A DNA stretch of 64,000 nt, taken from Mariprofundus sp. UBA1536. GTDB lineage: Bacteria; Pseudomonadota; Zetaproteobacteria; Mariprofundales; Mariprofundaceae. Below, in pieces: positions 60,063-64,000 of the stretch. Below the pieces are notes generated by a model. It saw only the letters and a list, made by a program, of their open reading frames with translations, made no database searches and had not been told where the DNA came from. The translations under genes and the position numbers were made by a program. The stretch spans positions 62,001 to 126,000 of the forward strand of contig DCPU01000025.1 in assembly GCA_002323245.1 (NCBI GenBank). Reading direction: 5' to 3'. How positions within the stretch are numbered: the stretch's first letter is position 1; the number at the start of each line of letters is the position of its first letter.

Positions 60063-61400
60063 TTAGAGTAAGAAAACCGTAGCCAGCCCCAAAAAGGCGA
60101 GAAAGCCAACCACATCCGTAACTGTGGTTAAGATGGTGCCGCTAGCAAGCGCTGGGTCGATATCCAAGCGTTGCAGGGTGAGTGGTATCAATGCGCCTGC
60201 TAGCCCTGCAGCGATAAGATTGAGCATAATGGCGGCGGCAATGATCAATCCCAACGTATTACCATAGGCAGGAAACCAAAACCTAGCAATCACACCAATC
60301 AACAAGGCAAAACCTAAGCCTGTGACCAAACTTACCGAGACCTCCCGTAATAAGGTGCGCTTCGCATTGCTAAAGGTAATGCGGCCAAGGGCGATGCCGC
60401 GCACCATCACGGTGAGTGTTTGTGTGCCAGCAATGCCGCCCATGCTAGCGACGATGGGCATCAATACGGCCAGTGCCACAATTTGTTGCAGGGTGGCTTC
60501 AAATTGTGAAATGACCACAGAGGCCAAGATGGCCGTAATGAGATTGAAAGTTAGCCAAATACCACGACGGTAGGCGGTGATACCCACAGGTTCAGAGAGA
60601 TCGTCTTGATCAGAAAGACCGGCAAGACGAAACATATCCTCAGTGGCTTCTTCATGCACAACGTCGATGATATCATCGGCAGTGATGCGCCCAACCAAAA
60701 CACCATGTTTATCCACCACGGGAAGGGCCAATTTGTCATATTTCTCAAACATACGCGCCACTTCTTCTTGGTCTTCATCCACGCTCACACGTGGAAAATC
60801 AGCATCGGCAATGCGCCAAACTTCATCATCGAGATTGCAGAAAAGCAGGGTGTGCAATTGAATCACGCCAGTTAGTCTGTCATGTTGATTTACAGCGTAA
60901 ATATAGTTTAAGTTTTCAATGGTTTGGCCCCAGCGGCGTAACACTTTGAGCACTTTTCGTGCTTTCCAGTCGTCGCGCACTTTAAAGAGCTCGGCCTGCA
61001 TCAAACCGCCTGCAGATTCTTCATCATGTAGCATCAAAGTTTCAATGCCGCGCCTGTCTTCGGGGTCTAGGCCACTGATGACTTGCTCAGCAATTTCTGC
61101 GCTTACTGATTGCAGGATATCGGCAGCATCATCTGAATCCAAATGCTCAACTACGCTCTCAATTTCACTGGCATTAAGCTTGGATAATACCGATTCTTGC
61201 ATGCGTTCAGGCAGCTCAAGCAAGGTCTCGCCGACCTGCTCATCTGGCATAGCAGAGATGATTTTCAAACGCTCAGTATCGTTTTTGCTGGCCATTAAGA
61301 TTTCAGCCAGTTCGGTGGTGTGTAGCGATGAAAGCTGCTTTTCTAGCGCTGCGTGCTCAGCATCCAATATGTCTTGTTGATCGCGTTCTGAAATATCCAT
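60063..61400 (-). CDS. mgtE: Magnesium transporter MgtE
   Basis: 445 residues. N domain (1-130) with superhelical repeats (DILQSVSAEIAEQVISGLDPEDRRGI), two CBS domains (about 135-260, RADDIIDVVHEE; GVLVGRITADD), and five membrane spans from about 290 (LPIVASMGGIAGTQTLTVMVRGIA includes the conserved pore GGIAGTQT). The cytoplasmic part closes the pore at high Mg2+. ATG 61400 uses the last base of the kinase gene stop, so MgtE is in an operon with a two-component pair, which may regulate it. Confidence 0.95.
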   Translation of the reverse strand: MDISERDQQDILDAEHAALEKQLSSLHTTELAEILMASKNDTERLKIISAMPDEQVGETLLELPERMQESVLSKLNASEIESVVEHLDSDDAADILQSVSAEIAEQVISGLDPEDRRGIETLMLHDEESAGGLMQAELFKVRDDWKARKVLKVLRRWGQTIENLNYIYAVNQHDRLTGVIQLHTLLFCNLDDEVWRIADADFPRVSVDEDQEEVARMFEKYDKLALPVVDKHGVLVGRITADDIIDVVHEEATEDMFRLAGLSDQDDLSEPVGITAYRRGIWLTFNLITAILASVVISQFEATLQQIVALAVLMPIVASMGGIAGTQTLTVMVRGIALGRITFSNAKRTLLREVSVSLVTGLGFALLIGVIARFWFPAYGNTLGLIIAAAIMLNLIAAGLAGALIPLTLQRLDIDPALASGTILTTVTDVVGFLAFLGLATVFLL

Positions 61401-62626
61401 TACAGACGTTCTCCCAATAGTTCTCGTAGCAGCTTGGCATCAATAGGGCTGGCCATGACTGCAAAGCCAAAATCTTGTACTTGTTTGACATAAATGTTGT
61501 TGGTTTTTTCGACAATCATCACCATGGCCATACCTTGGCGTGATAAGGCACGAATTTCGGCGATGTCAGTTAAATCAATTGGCGTGGTACTCAATGTACC
61601 ATCGACAATAATTGCATCGGGTCGCCAAGATGATTCTTGTATTTCTTGTAAGGCTTTGTATGACGATGGGTAGGTTTTGACTTGGCATCCCCACGAGGAA
61701 AGTAGGGTGTGAAGGCTATCGCTAAGCATTTCATTTTCGTTAATAACCGCCACTTTTAAACGCTGGCGAATGACACTATCGCTGATAGGGATTGGAGCGG
61801 ACTGCTCTTGTGATTTTTCATGGGCATCAAGCTGAATATAAAAGCAAGAGCCTCGACCAAGTTCAGAGCGTAAGCCAATAGGATGATTAAGCAAATTGCT
61901 CAGACGTTGGACAATAGCCAACCCCAAACCTAAACCACTTGGCGAGAGTTCAGATTTGCTCAATTTGGTGAATTCTTGGAAAATCACTTCCTGTTTATCG
62001 TGGGGTATGCCAGTGCCTGAATCGTAGATTTCAATGCGCCACTTTTGATTGTCATCTATGGTTATTTTTCGCATGGATAACAATATATTGCTGTGCCTGG
62101 CATGACGAAAAGCATTCAGGAGAATATTGGTAATCATGCGCTCTAACATGATGGCATCTGTTTTGGCATAAGCATCACGTTGGCGAATCCTAAGCTCCAC
62201 GCCATAACAGGCAGCAACGGGCAAAAATTTCATGCCGATGGCATGCACTAATTCGTGAAGTGCTATGGTTTGCAGTTGTGGTTTTTCAGCAATGTCCAAA
62301 CGAGAAATATCCAAAAGCTGGTTGAGCAGGCGCGAGGTGGTTTCGTGGGCATCTTTGGCTTTATTGATGATGCGGGTATTTTCCAAATCCAGTGTTTCAG
62401 TGTTCAATGATGCCAGAAATAAACCAAGCGCTTGGTGGGGTTGCTGTAAGTCATGGCTGGCGGTGGCCAAGAAATGCGTTTTCTTAGCGCTACTTTTTTT
62501 GCTGGAGGCGATGAGTTCCTCAGCTTCAGCACTTAGCTTTTGATTGGCGATTTGCAGGGTTTGGATGCGGTAAAATGCAAAACCAAGAGCCATAAGTAGC
62601 AATAAAATAATCACTGCAATGATCAT
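61400..62626 (-). CDS. Hybrid sensor histidine kinase with degenerate receiver domain
   Basis: 408 residues: one N-terminal membrane helix (AVIILLLLMALGFAFY), coiled coil (20-45), dimerisation helix with phospho-His in HFLATASHDLQQPHQALG, ATPase domain with NILLNAFRHARHSN and SGLGLGLAIVQRLSN, then a receiver-like domain (290-405). That domain keeps a phosphoacceptor-like Asp in DAIIVDGTL, but the usual acidic pair is VINENEM and the conserved lysine site reads ASPIDA (Ser in place of Lys), so phosphotransfer may be altered. It overlaps the response regulator by four bases. DLQQP kinases of this kind pair with LuxR regulators. Confidence 0.87.
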   Translation of the reverse strand: MIIAVIILLLLMALGFAFYRIQTLQIANQKLSAEAEELIASSKKSSAKKTHFLATASHDLQQPHQALGLFLASLNTETLDLENTRIINKAKDAHETTSRLLNQLLDISRLDIAEKPQLQTIALHELVHAIGMKFLPVAACYGVELRIRQRDAYAKTDAIMLERMITNILLNAFRHARHSNILLSMRKITIDDNQKWRIEIYDSGTGIPHDKQEVIFQEFTKLSKSELSPSGLGLGLAIVQRLSNLLNHPIGLRSELGRGSCFYIQLDAHEKSQEQSAPIPISDSVIRQRLKVAVINENEMLSDSLHTLLSSWGCQVKTYPSSYKALQEIQESSWRPDAIIVDGTLSTTPIDLTDIAEIRALSRQGMAMVMIVEKTNNIYVKQVQDFGFAVMASPIDAKLLRELLGERL

Positions 62627-63255
62627 AAAATGCCTAGACGAATAGCTTTTTGAACAGCCTGTGTTCTGTTTTTTACACCCAATACTGAGAAAATGTGGCG
62701 CACATGAACTTTTACTGTGGCCTCACTTAAATCAAGGGTGTGGGCGATGAGTTTGTTTTGCATGCCTTCTTTGAGGAAAGCTAAAATTTCCATTTGGCGC
62801 TCAGTCAGTGGTGAGCTGTCCATCACGACAGCATTGTTTTGCATTGGTGCTTGTAGGAAGAGGGGTGGTATATATGTGCCGCCAGCAAGTACCAATTGAA
62901 TCGCAGCAACTATGACTGAAGACTCAGAGTTTTTTTGGATAAAACCCTTGGCGCCGAGTTGTAGCGCTTTTTGAATATCCAGATGGCTCTCAGAACCAGA
63001 AATCATGATGATGGCAGCATGGGGCTGCACATTGACCAATTGCTGTAAAAGTAAAAGCCCATCCATACCCGGCATGTCAATGTCGGATAGAATCAAATCG
63101 AAGTGCTCGTTATCATCAATGATATTCAAAGCTTGGCTTGCATTCTCAGCTAAGAAAACACTGGGCTCTTCTGGCCACGGACTGCGTTTGCAGAGCATGC
63201 CACTTAAGCTTTCGCGAAAGAGCGGATGGTCATCAACAATCAAGATTTTCTTCAT
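62623..63255 (-). CDS. LuxR/NarL family response regulator
   Basis: 210 residues. Canonical receiver: ILIVDDHPLF acidic pair, Asp in DLILSDIDMPGMDG (about 60), Lys in AKGFIQKNS, and the C-terminal LuxR HTH (LTERQMEILAFLKEGMQNKLIAHTLDLSEATVKVHVRHIF). It is the first gene of the operon with the hybrid kinase and mgtE. An 18-bp palindrome lies 54-71 bases upstream of its start and may be its own binding site. Confidence 0.93.
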   Translation of the reverse strand: MKKILIVDDHPLFRESLSGMLCKRSPWPEEPSVFLAENASQALNIIDDNEHFDLILSDIDMPGMDGLLLLQQLVNVQPHAAIIMISGSESHLDIQKALQLGAKGFIQKNSESSVIVAAIQLVLAGGTYIPPLFLQAPMQNNAVVMDSSPLTERQMEILAFLKEGMQNKLIAHTLDLSEATVKVHVRHIFSVLGVKNRTQAVQKAIRLGIL

Positions 63256-63308
63256 GAGCGCAGCCTCAGTAAAAAGCCAAAAAAAGCCAGCGTAAATTTC
63301 ATTTTAGT

Positions 63309-63326
63309 AAAAGGATTAATCCTTTT
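63309..63326. promoter_or_regulatory. Perfect palindrome upstream of the response regulator
   Basis: AAAAGGATTAATCCTTTT, perfect 18-bp inverted repeat in the divergent region between the response regulator (start 63255) and the exported protein (63831). A related site, GAAAGGATTAAGCCTTTTG, is at about 63646-63664. Such paired operators suit a LuxR- or other dimeric regulator. Confidence 0.65.
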
Positions 63327-63365
63327 GATAAATTGAGCTAAGTGCTTGAAATTGTTAGATTACAT

Positions 63366-63381
63366 AGTGATTTACATCACA
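63366..63381. promoter_or_regulatory. CRP/FNR-like site
   Basis: AGTGA-TTTACA-TCACA matches the CRP consensus TGTGA-N6-TCACA in nine of ten positions. Located between the palindrome and the exported-protein gene. Whether a CRP family regulator binds is unproven. Confidence 0.45.
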
Positions 63382-63830
63382 ATTTTTTCAGATTTGAAGA
63401 TTGTGAGACCGATTCCCGGGGGAGAAATGGGGCAAAAGGAAAAGGAGAATAATAAGCGTAACAATTTGATTTGTTTGAGGAAAAGTATCTTTTTCTCGCT
63501 GCTTTTTATGCTGTTTTTGGGGGATATTTTTTAGGTGAAATGTTACGCGTTTATTAATATGCGCAGCGCAGTTTTTTTAAAAACCATGGGTTATGCCCTG
63601 ATTTTGCTTCCTTTTTCTGGTAGTAAGATAGGTAGTTTTGTTGGCGAAAGGATTAAGCCTTTTGCAGCACAGGAATGAAAATGCGGTTGAGCAAGTTTGA
63701 AGTGATGTTGGATGTGAAGCCTGTTTTGATATTTTTTGCGGGCTTAAAAAAGACAATCAGGCAAGGAGAAACAGAAATGATGACCAAGAACGAAGCAGGA
63801 AAAAACAACAAAGAAAACGGAGGAGTGAAA
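63382..63830. other. Noncoding region before the last gene
   Basis: AT-rich, with T runs near 63510 and 63574. A frame is open from ATG 63675 through 63777 into the last gene, so an N-terminally longer protein is conceivable, but a typical signal peptide begins at 63831. The site GAAAGGATTAAGCCTTTTG at 63646-63664 repeats the upstream palindrome in imperfect form. Confidence 0.5.
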
Positions 63831-64000
63831 ATGAAATATTTGTGGATATTAACGCTGCTAGCGATGCCTGGATTGGCGATGGCCGCACCAGATGTGAAAG
63901 TTGAAATCACTGCTGAGAAAGTGATTTATGTGGAAAAGGGCGATAAGCAAGTTGAGAAGCTAGTGGCTGCTGAAGATGTATTGCCTGGTGATGTGTTGGT
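63831..64000 (+). CDS. Exported protein, N-terminal part only
   Basis: Gene runs off the window. 56 residues visible: signal peptide MKYLWILTLLAMPGLAMAA (cleavage after AMA), then a beta-like segment (PDVKVEITAEKVIYVEKGDKQ, then VAAEDVLPGDVLV). The last part recalls DUF11-type surface domains, in which a pair of strands carries G-D-x-V/L, but too little is seen to name a family. GGAGGAG precedes ATG 63831. An earlier in-frame ATG pair at 63777 also has AAGGAG, so the start is not certain. Confidence 0.6.
   Translation, partial: MKYLWILTLLAMPGLAMAAPDVKVEITAEKVIYVEKGDKQVEKLVAAEDVLPGDVL

Noticed and set aside
63346..63534. 62-codon frame in the last intergenic region
   Set aside because: No ribosome site, no family, and composition typical of AT-rich noncoding DNA.

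Overview
The window is a bacterial chromosome segment of moderate GC, very probably from a proteobacterium. Supporting genes include HflD, LpxL-type acyltransferase, ErpA, ExbB/ExbD, RlmD and a Mu-type phage. The mixture of gamma-like genes with a DUF455 ferritin-like protein and a MoxR/DUF58/transglutaminase operon would suit a Zetaproteobacteria or deep Gammaproteobacteria host, but that placement is inference. No rRNA, tRNA or CRISPR array was recognised.

Layout. 1-2.0 kb: 3' end of a ThiO-like glycine oxidase, threonine synthase, and a small membrane-anchored unknown protein. 2.2-20.8 kb: remnant of a transposable (Mu-like) phage. It keeps an almost complete late module: portal, MuF with a C-terminal nuclease-like toxin domain, gpG, protease/scaffold, decoration protein, gpT capsid, head-tail connectors, a non-contractile tail with a tail tube and frameshifted tail chaperones, tape measure, tail tip and fibre. 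Repressor, transposase A/B, lysis genes and most of the terminase are missing. On the left a Mor-like fragment in inverted orientation is joined to the tail end of the terminase. On the right a D12 adenine methylase is truncated. 20.8-24.2 kb: polA flanked by palindromes and a shared 20-bp repeat. 24.2-37.7 kb: housekeeping genes (thiC, BaiN-like flavoprotein, ErpA, NarL-type two-component pair, FtsY, HAD phosphatase, aspartokinase, ExbB/ExbD, Trm112-like, LpxL-like), interrupted by an AT-rich island with an HNH-like protein and a YefM-YoeB toxin-antitoxin pair. 37.7-40.1 kb: a repeat cluster, a possible transposase remnant and an AT-rich TIM-barrel lipoprotein. 40.1-46.2 kb: YjbQ, a Nudix hydrolase, a P-type cation ATPase and a SulP-STAS-cNMP transporter. 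46.2-50.5 kb: MoxR-DUF58-transglutaminase operon, followed by thioredoxin. 51.3-59.2 kb (minus): hflD, ruvC, a Ser/Thr kinase, rlmD, a peptide-binding lipoprotein and recG. 59.3-63.3 kb: DUF455 protein, MgtE and a second two-component system. The window ends in the start of an exported protein preceded by a palindrome-rich intergenic region.

How the genes work together. The phage block is a head-plus-siphovirus-tail construction kit with intact reading frames but no visible means to replicate, cleave DNA or lyse. It is either a decaying prophage or a co-opted particle-forming module. Thiamine-related genes (thiO, thiC, yjbQ) occur three times but are not in one operon. Replication and repair functions (polA, recG, ruvC) and translation or export functions (ftsY, rlmD) form the core background.
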